A DNA stretch of 64,000 bases from Burkholderiales bacterium UBA2459 (GCA_002342365.1 DDPV01000046.1:228-64227); one strand, 5' to 3'. Counted from the first letter of the stretch, positions 17,475 through 26,478 are shown. The notes: generated by a model not told the origin, from the sequence alone. Translations and numbers: made by a program.

Positions 17475-18885
17475 GGCCCTCTACGACGAGATGTACCTCG
17501 CAAGCGGCGAGGTCAGGCCACATTACGCAGGTTTTGCCCAATGGTTTGCATCCCAGTCGGGCGATGCGATGTCGGTAAAGCGCGCGGAAGCCGATTTGCT
17601 CTTCAGAAGGATCGGGATCACCTTTTCCCTCTCTGGCGATGATGGGGGTACCGAGCGGCTGATTCCCTCGGACCTGATTCCGAGAATCATCGACGCAGCG
17701 GCCTGGGATCTGATGGAGCAAGGCCTGGTGCAGCGGGTCAAAGCCTTGAATCGCTTTTTGCACGACGTCTACCACGAACAGGCTATTCTTCGCGCCGGGA
17801 TTGTGCCGGCCGAGCAGGTGCTGAGCAACGCCCAGTTCCTGCCTTTGATGATGGGTTTGAATCTTCCGCACGAGACCTATGCCCATGTGGTCGGTGTCGA
17901 CATCGTGCGTCACAGTGATGGGCGTTTTTACGTGCTCGAAGACAACTTGCGCGTGCCCTCCGGCGTGTCTTACATGCTGAGCAATCGCAAAATGATGATG
18001 CGATTGTTTCCCGATCTCTTCCAACGCGTGGGCGTGAGGCCGGTCGAACACTACCCGGCGCTGTTGCTTCAAACGCTTCGCTCATCGAGCCTGGTCGACG
18101 ATCCGACGGTGGTGGTGCTCACGCCGGGGCGATACAACGCGGCCTATTTCGAGCACGCCTTCCTCGCCAAGCAAATGGGCGTGGAGCTGGTTGAGGGCCA
18201 GGACTTGTTTGTGCGTGACCGCGTGGTCTACATGCGCACCACCGACGGCCCGCGTCGGGTCGATGTGATCTACCGGAGGCTTGACGACGTATTCCTTGAT
18301 CCGCTTGCCTTTCGGGCCGATTCCATGATCGGCGTGCCTGGGCTTGCTGCCGCTTACCGGCTTGGCGAAGTGGTGATCGCCAACGCACTTGGTACCGGTG
18401 TTGCGGACGATAAGTCGATCTATCCCTATGTACCCGAAATGATTCGCTTTTATCTCGGCGAATCGCCGATCTTGGACAATGTCCCAACCTGGCAGTGCCG
18501 CAGACCGGAGGACCTCAAGCACGTGCTGGCACATTTGCCCGACTTGGTGGTCAAGGAGGTTCACGGGGCTGGTGGCTACGGCATGCTCGTGGGGCCAGCG
18601 GCCTCGCGCAGTGAAATTCATCAATTTGCCGAGGTTTTGCGCGCCAATCCGGCCAACTACATCGCCCAGCCCACCTTAGCACTTTCAGCCTGCCCGACCT
18701 TTGTCGAGCAGGGCGTGGCGCCACGCCATATTGACCTGCGGCCCTTTGTGCTTGTCGGGCGCGATATTCGCATGGTGCCGGGCGGATTAACCCGGGTCGC
18801 GCTGCGTGAGGGTTCGCTGGTCGTTAATTCCTCCCAAGGCGGGGGCACCAAGGACACCTGGGTCCTCGAAAGGGAGCGAAGCTGA
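17443..18885 (+). CDS. Circularly permuted ATP-grasp protein
   Basis: The product (480 residues from GTG 17443) belongs to the circularly permuted ATP-grasp family found with alpha-E and Anbu genes. Recognisable parts are YDEMYLASGEVRPHYAGF, FSLSGDDGGTERLIPSDLIP, YVLEDNLRVPSGVSYMLSN, VEGQDLFVRDRVVYMRT and KEVHGAGGYGMLVGP. The family is predicted to form amide or peptide bonds with ATP; the substrate is unknown. The start is uncertain: ATG 17419 and TTG 17410 are also in frame and all overlap fur, but YDEM lies near the N-terminus in relatives. It ends in TGATG overlapping the alpha-E gene. Confidence 0.87.
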   Translation: MSTARPTIPSKALYDEMYLASGEVRPHYAGFAQWFASQSGDAMSVKRAEADLLFRRIGITFSLSGDDGGTERLIPSDLIPRIIDAAAWDLMEQGLVQRVKALNRFLHDVYHEQAILRAGIVPAEQVLSNAQFLPLMMGLNLPHETYAHVVGVDIVRHSDGRFYVLEDNLRVPSGVSYMLSNRKMMMRLFPDLFQRVGVRPVEHYPALLLQTLRSSSLVDDPTVVVLTPGRYNAAYFEHAFLAKQMGVELVEGQDLFVRDRVVYMRTTDGPRRVDVIYRRLDDVFLDPLAFRADSMIGVPGLAAAYRLGEVVIANALGTGVADDKSIYPYVPEMIRFYLGESPILDNVPTWQCRRPEDLKHVLAHLPDLVVKEVHGAGGYGMLVGPAASRSEIHQFAEVLRANPANYIAQPTLALSACPTFVEQGVAPRHIDLRPFVLVGRDIRMVPGGLTRVALREGSLVVNSSQGGGTKDTWVLERERS

Positions 18886-19883
18886 TGTTGTCTCGGGTGG
18901 CTTCGGAGCTCTACTGGATGTCACGTTATCTCGAACGAGCCGAGAGCATGGCGCGTATTTTGGAAGTTTGTTCTTCGATTGCGCTCTTATCGACCACCGG
19001 TGCAGCACAAGATGACCTCGCAGTATCTGAACCCCTGGTCATTACCGATACCGAAAGCGCCTTTGCCGCGAGCGGCCGCGCCTTGAGCATGGATCAAGTC
19101 GCCCAGTTTCTGGCTTGGGATGATGCCCATCCCTCGTCGATTAGCAATTGCATACGGGCATGCCGTGAAAACGCCCGCTCAGTCCGTGGTGCAATCACAG
19201 CCGAGATGTGGGAATGCATCAACGACACCTGGCTTCAGCTGCAAGAACGCCGCAGTTTGACGGGAACAGGCGCAAGTACGGTCGACTCGTCCTTTTTCGA
19301 ATGGGTGAAGGAGCGTTCGCATTTGGTTCGCGGGGTGACCTTTGCAACCATTCAGCGCGATCAGCCCTACCTCTTTATCCGCCTTGGGACCTATTTGGAA
19401 CGCGCCGATAACACAGCAAGAATCTTGTCGGTTAAAACCAGGCAGCGCGAGCAAGCCGATCTTGTGGCTGACTATTACCGCTTGGGTGCGGTTTTGCGAT
19501 CGGTATCATCGCTGGAGGCTTACCAGGATATTTACCGCGACGCGATCGATGCAGACCGGGTCGCAGAGCTGCTGATTTTCAGCGCGCGGGTGCCGCGATC
19601 GCTGCGCTTTTGTGTGGATGAGATTTGTGAAATTTTAGAGCGTTTGCCTTTGCGAAGCGGAAGAACCGCAAGGCGCCTTGCGGTCCAGCTGCAGGCTCGC
19701 TTGCGCTACGGCGATTTGCAGGAAGTCTATGAACGCGGACTCTACGATTATTTAGAGCGATTTATTGAATACAACACGGAAGTCGGTGTGGCAATCGGGC
19801 AGGCCTACTTAGAGTTGCATGGCGATTCCGGTAGCGCTCCACCGCCTCCCCAACCCGAAACCCTAAGCGTATCCTCATCGTGA
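18885..19883 (+). CDS. Alpha-E domain protein
   Basis: A 332-residue, all-helical alpha-E (formerly DUF403) protein. It opens with LSRVASELYWMSRYLERAESMARILEV, the family signature, and a second similar stretch FIRLGTYLERADNTARILSV lies mid-protein. It has no known catalytic residues; relatives always accompany ATP-grasp genes of this type and are thought to be their partner. The ATG shares one base with the ATP-grasp stop and has AGGGAG upstream, so the two are coupled. Its stop overlaps the GTG of the Anbu gene. Confidence 0.9.
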   Translation: MLSRVASELYWMSRYLERAESMARILEVCSSIALLSTTGAAQDDLAVSEPLVITDTESAFAASGRALSMDQVAQFLAWDDAHPSSISNCIRACRENARSVRGAITAEMWECINDTWLQLQERRSLTGTGASTVDSSFFEWVKERSHLVRGVTFATIQRDQPYLFIRLGTYLERADNTARILSVKTRQREQADLVADYYRLGAVLRSVSSLEAYQDIYRDAIDADRVAELLIFSARVPRSLRFCVDEICEILERLPLRSGRTARRLAVQLQARLRYGDLQEVYERGLYDYLERFIEYNTEVGVAIGQAYLELHGDSGSAPPPPQPETLSVSSS

Positions 19884-20650
19884 CTTATTGCGTTGCCATC
19901 GCCCTCGAACAGGGCTTGCTTTTTGCCTCGGATTCCAGGACCAACGCCGGCGTCGATCATGTATCGACTTTTTGCAAAATGACAATCTTCGAGCAGCCCG
20001 GAGAAGGCGCGATCGTGCTCTTGAACAGTGGCAACCTTGCCACCACGCAACAAGTGGTTTCGCGTTTACGAAAACACGAGTTGATCCAGGCTTGCCCGCT
20101 TACGGCAATGGATTCGATCTTTTCGGTTGCCGAATTGGTCGGCGAGACGCTTCGCGCAGTCATTGCCCACAGCCGTGGCGAAACCATCGGTCAAAGCGAT
20201 GTTGATTACAGTGCAACCTTTCTCGTTGGCGGTCAGATCCGGGGCGAGGCGGCACGACTTTTTCTGGTTTATCCGCAGGGCAACTTCATCGAATCGACCG
20301 CCGATACGCCCTTTTTTCAGATCGGGGAGAGCAAATACGGCAAGCCGATTCTCGACCGGGTGATCAGGCCCGACATTGCCATGGCCGAGGCGGTCAAGTG
20401 CATGCTGGTTTCTTTCGATTCGACCATCAAAAGTAATTTATCGGTTGGCTTGCCGATTGATCTTGCACTGCTCAAGCAAGATGACTTGAGGATCGCTCAG
20501 CGTTTTCGAATTGATCTCGACGATCAGTATTTTCGCGAGATCCGGCAAGGTTGGGGACAAGGGCTAAGGAAGGTGTTTAACGAGCTTCCGGCACCCGATT
20601 GGCTTGCAGTTGATCGCGAGCCGCCCTTGCCATCGGACAGTCAACGCTGA
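19880..20650 (+). CDS. Anbu, proteasome-type peptidase
   Basis: This 256-residue member of the Ntn-hydrolase proteasome fold (ancestral beta subunit) begins MTYCVAIALEQGLLFASDSRTNAG. After Met removal Thr1, Asp17 and Lys32 line up as the catalytic set. It lacks a propeptide, as Anbu does. The GTG start (19880-19882) overlaps the alpha-E stop as GTGA, so all three genes are coupled. Anbu sets are predicted to synthesise and degrade a peptide tag; this is not proven. A transglutaminase-like gene often found with them is absent here. Its last 10 bases overlap recN on the opposite strand. Confidence 0.9.
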   Translation: MTYCVAIALEQGLLFASDSRTNAGVDHVSTFCKMTIFEQPGEGAIVLLNSGNLATTQQVVSRLRKHELIQACPLTAMDSIFSVAELVGETLRAVIAHSRGETIGQSDVDYSATFLVGGQIRGEAARLFLVYPQGNFIESTADTPFFQIGESKYGKPILDRVIRPDIAMAEAVKCMLVSFDSTIKSNLSVGLPIDLALLKQDDLRIAQRFRIDLDDQYFREIRQGWGQGLRKVFNELPAPDWLAVDREPPLPSDSQR

Positions 20651-22293
20651 AGCATTTCATGGGCTGCGCGGCGGGTTGTGTCCGTGATGTCCCGACCGCC
20701 AAGCATTCTGGCAATTTCCTCAATGCGATCTGCGGAATCGAGGCTGAGAACTTCGCTGTAGGCCAGGCCCTTATCTTCGCGCTTGATGACTTTCAGCTGA
20801 TGATGCGCCTGGCTTGCAACCTGCGCGAGGTGGGTAACGCACAAGACTTGTCGACTGCCACCGAGTGTGCGCATCAGCTCGCCAATGGCCTGTCCAACCG
20901 CGCCACCCACCCCGGCATCGGCCTCGTCGAAAATCAGGGTCGGCGTTGGGTTGCTTTGTGCAGCGGCGGTGCTGATCGCTAAGGCGATCCGGGAGAGTTC
21001 GCCACCTGATGCGCTTTTGGCCAGCGGTCGGGCCTGTCCGCCAGCGTGCGCTTGCCAGAGAAAGCTCAGTCGATCCATGCCATAGCTTTGCGGCTCAAGC
21101 GCTTCAAACTGAAGGTTGAGCCGGGCCTTGGGCATTCCCAGCGCAGGCAAGAGCGCGTTAACCGCCGATTCGAAGGCTTTCCCCGTCTGCTCACGCTGTT
21201 TGCGCAGCTCAAGTCCCTTGGCCTCAAGCGCTGCGCGCGCGATTTCAGCCTCTTGTGCCAAGGCGTTGAGGTCACTCAACTGCTCGAGCTGCAAACGCTC
21301 GTGCTGGTACTGAGCCTGTTGTTCGGCAAGCGCTTCGGGCGGGATCCTGAGCTTTCTCGCGGTTTGGTGCAACAGGCTCATCCGCGCTTCAAGCTGGGCA
21401 AAACGCGCCGGGTCGGCCTCGGTACGGTCAAGATCGCGCCGCAACTGCTGAGCAGCCTCATCAAGCTGAATGCGCGCACCATCCAGCAAGTCAACGCTTG
21501 CCTGGAGCGCCGGGTCAAACTCAAGCATGTGCTGCATTTTGCCGACGATACGGTGCAGCTTGCTCAGCATCGCATCCTCATCGTCTGCACACTGCTCAAG
21601 CGCACGGTGAATCGCCTCCTTCAGTTTTTCGCCGTGCGAAAGTCTGTGGTGTTCGGTCTGAATCTCCTGCCACTCGTTGACGCGCGGCGCGACTTCCTCA
21701 AGGGTTTCCAGCATCCACTGCAATTGTTCAAAACGCGCCTGACCCTGGGTTTTGAGATCGCAGGCTTGTCGATAGCGATCCTGCGTCGACTGCCAATGTT
21801 CATAGGCCTCACGATAGCTCTCAAGCAGCCTGCTGTGCTGACCGTATCGGTCAAGGCATATTCGTGCCGCATCGCTGCTTGTGAGCGTTTGCGAGGCCTG
21901 CTGTCCGTGCGTGCTGATGAGCTGGTTTGCAATATCACGCAGTTGCTGCATTGTCGCTGGGTGACCGTTGATATAAGCCTTAGAGCGGCCATCAGCCTCA
22001 AGCGTGCGACGCAATAGCAGCTCACCGTCATCGCCCTCCAGATCTGCGGCAAGCAGGCTTGCATGCACCGGATGGTCAGGAAGGATTGCAAAGGCTGCGG
22101 CCAACTCAGCGCGCTTGGCGCCTTGGCGAACCATCTTGGGGTCGGCGCGTTCGCCGCTCAAAAGACCCAGCGCATCGATCAGAAGCGATTTCCCAGCGCC
22201 GGTTTCGCCGGTAAACGCTGTAAAGCCCTCGGCGAGCTGTATTTGGGTCTCTGCAACGATCACAAAGTTGCGCAAATGCAAGCTGCTGAGCAT
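20641..22293 (-). CDS. recN: DNA repair protein RecN
   Basis: An SMC-like ATPase of 550 residues for double-strand break repair. It starts LSSLHLRNFVIVAETQIQL, with Walker A GETGAGKSLLIDALG, a long central coiled coil, the ABC signature SGGELSRIALAIS and Walker B LIFDEADAGVGG. The ATG at 22291-22293 is placed by these N-terminal residues; a frame reaching 22650 only reads through nadK. It starts one base after the nadK stop, so the two are co-transcribed. Confidence 0.95.
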   Translation of the reverse strand: MLSSLHLRNFVIVAETQIQLAEGFTAFTGETGAGKSLLIDALGLLSGERADPKMVRQGAKRAELAAAFAILPDHPVHASLLAADLEGDDGELLLRRTLEADGRSKAYINGHPATMQQLRDIANQLISTHGQQASQTLTSSDAARICLDRYGQHSRLLESYREAYEHWQSTQDRYRQACDLKTQGQARFEQLQWMLETLEEVAPRVNEWQEIQTEHHRLSHGEKLKEAIHRALEQCADDEDAMLSKLHRIVGKMQHMLEFDPALQASVDLLDGARIQLDEAAQQLRRDLDRTEADPARFAQLEARMSLLHQTARKLRIPPEALAEQQAQYQHERLQLEQLSDLNALAQEAEIARAALEAKGLELRKQREQTGKAFESAVNALLPALGMPKARLNLQFEALEPQSYGMDRLSFLWQAHAGGQARPLAKSASGGELSRIALAISTAAAQSNPTPTLIFDEADAGVGGAVGQAIGELMRTLGGSRQVLCVTHLAQVASQAHHQLKVIKREDKGLAYSEVLSLDSADRIEEIARMLGGRDITDTTRRAAHEMLQR

Positions 22294-22294
22294 G

Positions 22295-23188
22295 TCAGTA
22301 TCTTGGGGTTTCGTACAGGGGCGGTTCGTGCCAATTGAGTTTTGAGCGCAGGGTACCGAAATAGCTGTAGCCCTTGGGATGGACGAGCCGCATGGCATGC
22401 GGCGCACGTTGAATATGGATGTCGTCATCAATATGCAAGTCTGAAAAGACCTGCATATCGCCCGAGACTCGAGGCTCTCTGCCTTCGACCACGCGGATGG
22501 TGATGGACACATCATCGGGTAAGCAGATCGGCCGATTAGACAGGGACTGAGGCGCAATAGGCACCAGAATAAATCCATGCAGTCTCGGGTGAAGTATGGG
22601 TCCGTTGGCCGACAAGGCGTAAGCGGTCGAACCGGTTGGGCTGGCGACAATCAATCCATCGGCGCGCTGGGTTGCCATGTGTTCGCCGTCGACTTCGACC
22701 TCGAGCTCGATCATGCCCGCTCGGGAAGAGCGGTTGACCACCACATCATTGACGGCAAGCGTTGACCATACGCGAACGCCATCACGAGTGACTGTCGCCG
22801 AGATCAGTCCCCTGCGCTCGATGGCGTAGTCCCCATCAAGTACCGTTTGAAGGCCTTGTTCCCATTGACTCAAAGGAATATCGGTCACAAAGCCAACCCG
22901 CCCGTGGTTAATCCCCAAAAGCGGCACTTCCTTGGGCCCGATCTGGCGCGCCGCACCGAGCAAGGTCCCATCGCCCCCGACCGAGACGACCAGATCTGCG
23001 ATCGCAGCGATATCGGCAAAACTGACCGACCGCACCGCAGTCAGCCCGAGTCCTGAGACCAGCGAGGCCTCCGCAAGCACCTCAACGCCGCGGAGTCTGA
23101 GCCAGGTCACCATGCTCGATAAGGTTTGATCCAATCCCGAGGTCTGCGGGCGTCCGACGAGGGCGATCTTTTCAAAGCGCAGTGGCAT
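22295..23188 (-). CDS. nadK: NAD kinase
   Basis: A 297-residue enzyme that phosphorylates NAD to NADP. It shows the conserved [11 protein letters not shown] with Asp73, [22 protein letters not shown] and [22 protein letters not shown]. The order nadK-recN with hrcA on the other side is standard for betaproteobacteria. The start at 23188 leaves 42 bases to the divergent hrcA ATG, a very short shared control region. Confidence 0.95.
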   Translation of the reverse strand: MPLRFEKIALVGRPQTSGLDQTLSSMVTWLRLRGVEVLAEASLVSGLGLTAVRSVSFADIAAIADLVVSVGGDGTLLGAARQIGPKEVPLLGINHGRVGFVTDIPLSQWEQGLQTVLDGDYAIERRGLISATVTRDGVRVWSTLAVNDVVVNRSSRAGMIELEVEVDGEHMATQRADGLIVASPTGSTAYALSANGPILHPRLHGFILVPIAPQSLSNRPICLPDDVSITIRVVEGREPRVSGDMQVFSDLHIDDDIHIQRAPHAMRLVHPKGYSYFGTLRSKLNWHEPPLYETPRY

Positions 23189-23192
23189 GACT

Positions 23193-23220
23193 TTGATTAC
23201 ACCATAGTTGCGCTTAGAAT
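23193..23220 (+). promoter_or_regulatory. Candidate hrcA promoter giving a near-leaderless mRNA
   Basis: TTGATT (23193-23198) and TAGAAT (23215-23220) are 16 bases apart, a fair sigma-70 match. Transcription would start near 23227, only a few bases before the hrcA ATG at 23231. The gap has no visible ribosome site, which fits a leaderless message. Only the boxes are seen; the rest is inference. Confidence 0.4.
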
Positions 23221-23230
23221 TTTACCGATC

Positions 23231-24271
23231 ATGGATCACCGTTCTCGTTTGCTGCTGAAGGCGCTGGTTGAGCGCTACATCCTCGACGGACAACCCGTCG
23301 GGTCGCGGACTTTGTCACGACACTCCGGGCTTGATTTGTCGCCAGCGACCATTCGAAACGTGATGGCGGACCTTGAAGACATGGGCCTGATCGCCTCGCC
23401 GCACACCTCGGCTGGAAGAGTGCCCACCCCGCGTGGTTATCGCCTCTTCGTCGATAGTCTTCTTACCGTCAAGCCTATCGAGGTGGAAAAAACCGAAGCG
23501 ATGCAGGATTGCTTGCAAAGCGCGGACCCGCAGCGGGTTCTTTCCTCGGCGGCCAGCCTTTTATCCTCATTGTCGACTTTCGCAGGCGTGGTGATGACCA
23601 CGCGCCGAAGTGCAAGGTTTCGGCAGGTCGAGTTTTTAAGGCTTAATGCGCAACGCTTTTTGCTGATTATCGTCACCGATCAAGGTGATGTGCAAAACCG
23701 GATTCTTGTCACAGACCGTGACTACAGGCAGGAGGAGTTGGTGGAGGCGGCGAACTACATCAACCAGAATCTTGCAGGCCTTGGTTTTCGGGAAATTAAA
23801 AGTAAGTTGCGCAAGGAGCTTCAGCATTTGCAGCTCGATATTTCGGCCCTGATGCAGGCGGCGGTGCAAACCTCGGAGTCGGCGCTCAACGAAGAAAGCG
23901 ACCCGGTGGTGATCTCGGGGCAGCGTAATTTGCTCGGGGTGAGCGATTTGGCGGACAACATGGAGCGTTTACGCCGGCTCTTTGATGTTTTCGACCAGAA
24001 AACATCGCTGCTCCAACTGCTCGATGCATCGAGCCGAGCCAAGGGCGTGCAAATTTTTATCGGCGGTGAATCGGACTTGGTACCGATGGACCAGTTATCG
24101 GTTGTGGTTGCGCCTTACGAAGTCGATGGCCGCATCGTCGGAACCCTCGGCGTGATTGGTCCCACGCGCATGGCCTATGAGCGCGTGATACCGATTGTGG
24201 ACATCACCGCAAGGCTTGTGTCGGGTGCGCTCAATCATCTCAACTACGAGCTGGCGGTGCGCTCGGGTTAG
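23231..24271 (+). CDS. hrcA: Heat-inducible transcription repressor HrcA
   Basis: The product (346 residues) is HrcA: the N-terminal winged helix [17 protein letters not shown], followed by [28 protein letters not shown] and [16 protein letters not shown], then the GAF-like dimer domain. It normally represses chaperone operons through the CIRCE element. I find no CIRCE (TTAGCACTC-N9-GAGTGCTAA) in front of grpE or dnaK here, so its target is probably elsewhere, for example groESL. The ATG at 23231 matches the family start; an upstream frame to 23126 overlaps nadK. Confidence 0.94.
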   Translation: MDHRSRLLLKALVERYILDGQPVGSRTLSRHSGLDLSPATIRNVMADLEDMGLIASPHTSAGRVPTPRGYRLFVDSLLTVKPIEVEKTEAMQDCLQSADPQRVLSSAASLLSSLSTFAGVVMTTRRSARFRQVEFLRLNAQRFLLIIVTDQGDVQNRILVTDRDYRQEELVEAANYINQNLAGLGFREIKSKLRKELQHLQLDISALMQAAVQTSESALNEESDPVVISGQRNLLGVSDLADNMERLRRLFDVFDQKTSLLQLLDASSRAKGVQIFIGGESDLVPMDQLSVVVAPYEVDGRIVGTLGVIGPTRMAYERVIPIVDITARLVSGALNHLNYELAVRSG

Positions 24272-24322
24272 CAGAAGGCCCATGAAGCACTTGGGCATTC
24301 GGGCATCGGTTACCCTTGCCGC

Positions 24323-25444
24323 ATGTCAGGGGCTTCGTCATCCTCGAGGTACACGGCCTCGTCCAGTTTCCGCCATGATCAAACACCGGTCGATGCGGTC
24401 TTGATGGTGCAGCTTGGTACGCCTAAGGCTGCCGAAGCTCCCGCGGTGAGGCGTTATCTCGCTCAGTTTTTGTCGGATCCACGCGTGGTTGAAATCCCGC
24501 GTCTGCTTTGGCTTTTTATCCTTCACGGCATCATCTTGCGTTTTCGGCCTGCCGCTTCGGCAAAAAAATACGCTTCGATCTGGACCGATAAGGGCTCGCC
24601 GCTGGCTTTGCACACGCAAGCCCAGTGCGACGCGTTGAGCCTGCGCATGCAGTCAAGCTATCCGGGCCTGATGGTCCGTTATGCAATGCGTTACGGCGAT
24701 CCGTCGATCGCCTCGGTGATGCGAGAACTTCGCGAACAGGGGATGCAACGCCTGCTCGTGCTGGCGATGTATCCGCAGTATGCCGCGTCGACCACCGCGA
24801 CGGTCTGGGACGAAGTGTTCAATGAATTAAAACGATGGCGGAATTTGCCTGAGTTGCGCATGCTGCGCGGCTTTCATCGCGATAAGGCTTATATCGATGC
24901 GCTGGTTTCACGCATTCAGGAACATTGGGCCGAGCACGGGCGCGGTGAAAAACTGGTTTTCAGCTTTCACGGTGTGCCCAAGCGCAGCCTCTTAATGGGC
25001 GACCCCTACCACTGCGAATGTCATGTTACAGCCCGGCTGGTTGCCGAGCGCTTATCGCTGAGTGCAGAGGCTTATCAGGTGACCTTTCAATCGCGATTTG
25101 GGCGCGCCGAGTGGTTACAGCCCTACACTGAACCGACGCTGATAAGCCTTGCTGAGGGCGGACTCAAGCGGGTCGATGTATTTTGTCCGGGCTTTGTATC
25201 GGATTGCCTTGAGACGCTCGAAGAGATTGCGCAGGAAGCACACCATGCTTTTTTGGAGGCCGGCGGCGAGGTGTTCAGCTACATTCCCTGCCTGAATGAC
25301 CGCCCGGATTTTATTGAAGCGCTTGCGCAACGCATCCATGCAGCAACCGGGGATTGGCAAATTCCGGTGCGCAGCCCTGCCTGCATCAAAAGCGACGACG
25401 AACAACGTCTTTTGCGGGCCAAGGCTATTGGCGCCGATCGCTGA
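24323..25444 (+). CDS. hemH: Ferrochelatase
   Basis: A 373-residue enzyme inserting iron into protoporphyrin IX, the last step of heme synthesis. It shows VLMVQLGTPKAAEAPAVRRY, FLSDPRVVEIPRLLWLFILHG, the catalytic FSFHGVPKRS with His216, GDPYHCECHVTARLV and FQSRFGRAEWLQPYTEPT, with CPGFVSDCLETLEEI near the C-terminus. It is 51 bases after hrcA, the usual betaproteobacterial order. The other heme gene in the window, hemL, is at 31.7 kb. Its stop codon lies inside a 23-base perfect palindrome. Confidence 0.95.
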   Translation: MSGASSSSRYTASSSFRHDQTPVDAVLMVQLGTPKAAEAPAVRRYLAQFLSDPRVVEIPRLLWLFILHGIILRFRPAASAKKYASIWTDKGSPLALHTQAQCDALSLRMQSSYPGLMVRYAMRYGDPSIASVMRELREQGMQRLLVLAMYPQYAASTTATVWDEVFNELKRWRNLPELRMLRGFHRDKAYIDALVSRIQEHWAEHGRGEKLVFSFHGVPKRSLLMGDPYHCECHVTARLVAERLSLSAEAYQVTFQSRFGRAEWLQPYTEPTLISLAEGGLKRVDVFCPGFVSDCLETLEEIAQEAHHAFLEAGGEVFSYIPCLNDRPDFIEALAQRIHAATGDWQIPVRSPACIKSDDEQRLLRAKAIGADR

Positions 25445-25456
25445 GTCAGCGATCGG
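25434..25456. promoter_or_regulatory. Perfect 23-base palindrome at the hemH stop
   Basis: CCGATCGCTGA (25434-25444) and TCAGCGATCGG (25446-25456) are perfect 11-base inverted arms around a single G. It covers the hemH stop codon and lies about 64 bases upstream of the sigma-32 -35 box of grpE. No T-run follows, so a simple intrinsic terminator is unlikely; an operator or an mRNA-end hairpin is possible. Confidence 0.5.
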
Positions 25457-25519
25457 TCGTGCTTTGCCGGTTCACGAGTCGGAACGACGCTCTGCGGTCG
25501 AATTTAACCGCCAGACGGA

Positions 25520-25547
25520 CTTGAATATGGCCAACAACGCCCCACCT
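25520..25547 (+). promoter_or_regulatory. Sigma-32 (RpoH) type promoter for grpE
   Basis: CTTGAA (25520-25525) and CCCCACCT (25540-25547) are separated by 14 bases, close to the heat-shock consensus CTTGAA and CCCCATNT. The message would start near 25554, about 30 bases before the grpE ATG. Gene identity and geometry agree, so this is a strong candidate. Confidence 0.75.
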
Positions 25548-25582
25548 GCAAGCACGTGTGACACACCTCCAAGGTTTAGACG

Positions 25583-26425
25583 ATGTCAATCAACCCTCCC
25601 AATGCCTACCCTGACGTCCAACCCGGCGCCCAATCTGGCGCCCACCGCGACGCCTATCCCAAGGCCTCCGCAAGCACTTCCGAAAGCAACCCATCAAAGA
25701 CCGCTTCTACTCCCATCGACTCCGATCAAGAGGAGGCAGGCGACCAAGGGCAGGACAAGCTTCAATCGAGCGGTGATAGGCAACCGAGCGGCGAATTGCA
25801 TGCGAGCGCTGACGCGCATTCGAGCGGTGATGCGCATTCCAGCGCCGACATGCGTGATCCACCCGCTGCTGACTTTGACGGCTTGAGCGATTCGCGGTCT
25901 GGCGATTTCGCGGAATCCGCCCCGGCTGCCGGTGACCCCGGCAGAGCCGACAGCCCGAAAGACCTCGATCAGGAGCTCAGCCGGGTTCGCGCGCAGCTTC
26001 AAGAGGCGCAAAGCCAGCTTTTGCGTGGCTTGGCCGACATGGAGAACCTGCGCAAGCGCACCGCCATCGAAGTTGCCAATGCGCACAAGTACGCGGTGGA
26101 GTCCTTTGCCGAATCATTGGTGCCTGTGCTCGACAGCCTGGAGCTAGCGCTGAAGGTTGACAAACCGAGCGTCGAAGCGCTTAAAGAGGGCGCCGAGGCT
26201 ACCTTGCGGCTTTTACATACCGCGTTTGGCAAACATCACCTGCTTGCGATTGAGCCGGTGGGCGAGCGATTCGATCCGAATCGCCACCAGGCGATTTCCA
26301 TGGTGCCCGGTACGTCAGTAACGCCTGCGGTGGCTGCAAACCATGTGGTCACTGTGTTGCAAAAGGGTTATCTCATTCACGAGCGGGTCTTGCGCCCGGC
26401 GCTTGTAACGGTTGCTCAGGCTTGA
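25583..26425 (+). CDS. grpE: Nucleotide exchange factor GrpE with long acidic N-terminal extension
   Basis: The product (280 residues) releases ADP from DnaK. The family part occupies about residues 130-280: a coiled coil, LRGLADMENLRKRTAIEV, AVESFAESLVPVLDSLELAL and EPVGERFDPNRHQAISMVPG, then VLQKGYLIHERVLRPALVTV. The first ~130 residues are low-complexity (Ser, Ala, Asp, His, Pro) and include 18-base repeats, so the protein is much longer than usual GrpE (170-200). A later start is not obvious. It has its own sigma-32-type promoter, then dnaK follows 95 bases on. Confidence 0.92.
   Translation: MSINPPNAYPDVQPGAQSGAHRDAYPKASASTSESNPSKTASTPIDSDQEEAGDQGQDKLQSSGDRQPSGELHASADAHSSGDAHSSADMRDPPAADFDGLSDSRSGDFAESAPAAGDPGRADSPKDLDQELSRVRAQLQEAQSQLLRGLADMENLRKRTAIEVANAHKYAVESFAESLVPVLDSLELALKVDKPSVEALKEGAEATLRLLHTAFGKHHLLAIEPVGERFDPNRHQAISMVPGTSVTPAVAANHVVTVLQKGYLIHERVLRPALVTVAQA
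25768..25857 (+). repeat. Five degenerate 18-bp repeats inside grpE
   Basis: Units start at 25768, 25786, 25804, 25822 and 25840 and share GAGCGGTGATGCGCATTC-like sequence; units 3 and 4 are most alike. They encode six-residue repeats of the type SADAHS/SGDAHS within the disordered N-terminal extension. Confidence 0.75.
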
Positions 26426-26450
26426 TTGCCTGGCAGCCTGGTGGATCGGT

Positions 26451-26478
26451 CTTGTGATTTCCACAGCTGTCTCCATCT
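26451..26478 (+). promoter_or_regulatory. Second sigma-32 type promoter, for dnaK
   Basis: CTTGTG (26451-26456) and CTCCATCT (26471-26478) are again 14 bases apart. The match is weaker at the -35 (GTG for GAA) but the -10 keeps CCAT. It lies in the grpE-dnaK gap, so dnaK-dnaJ may be heat-induced separately from grpE. Confidence 0.55.

Noticed and set aside
17068..18072. 334-codon minus-strand frame opposite fur and the ATP-grasp gene
   Set aside because: Composition is His/Arg-rich as expected for a reverse shadow and it covers two well-supported genes.
21046..22017. 323-codon plus-strand frame inside recN
   Set aside because: Fully antisense to RecN with intact motifs; no ribosome site or domain.
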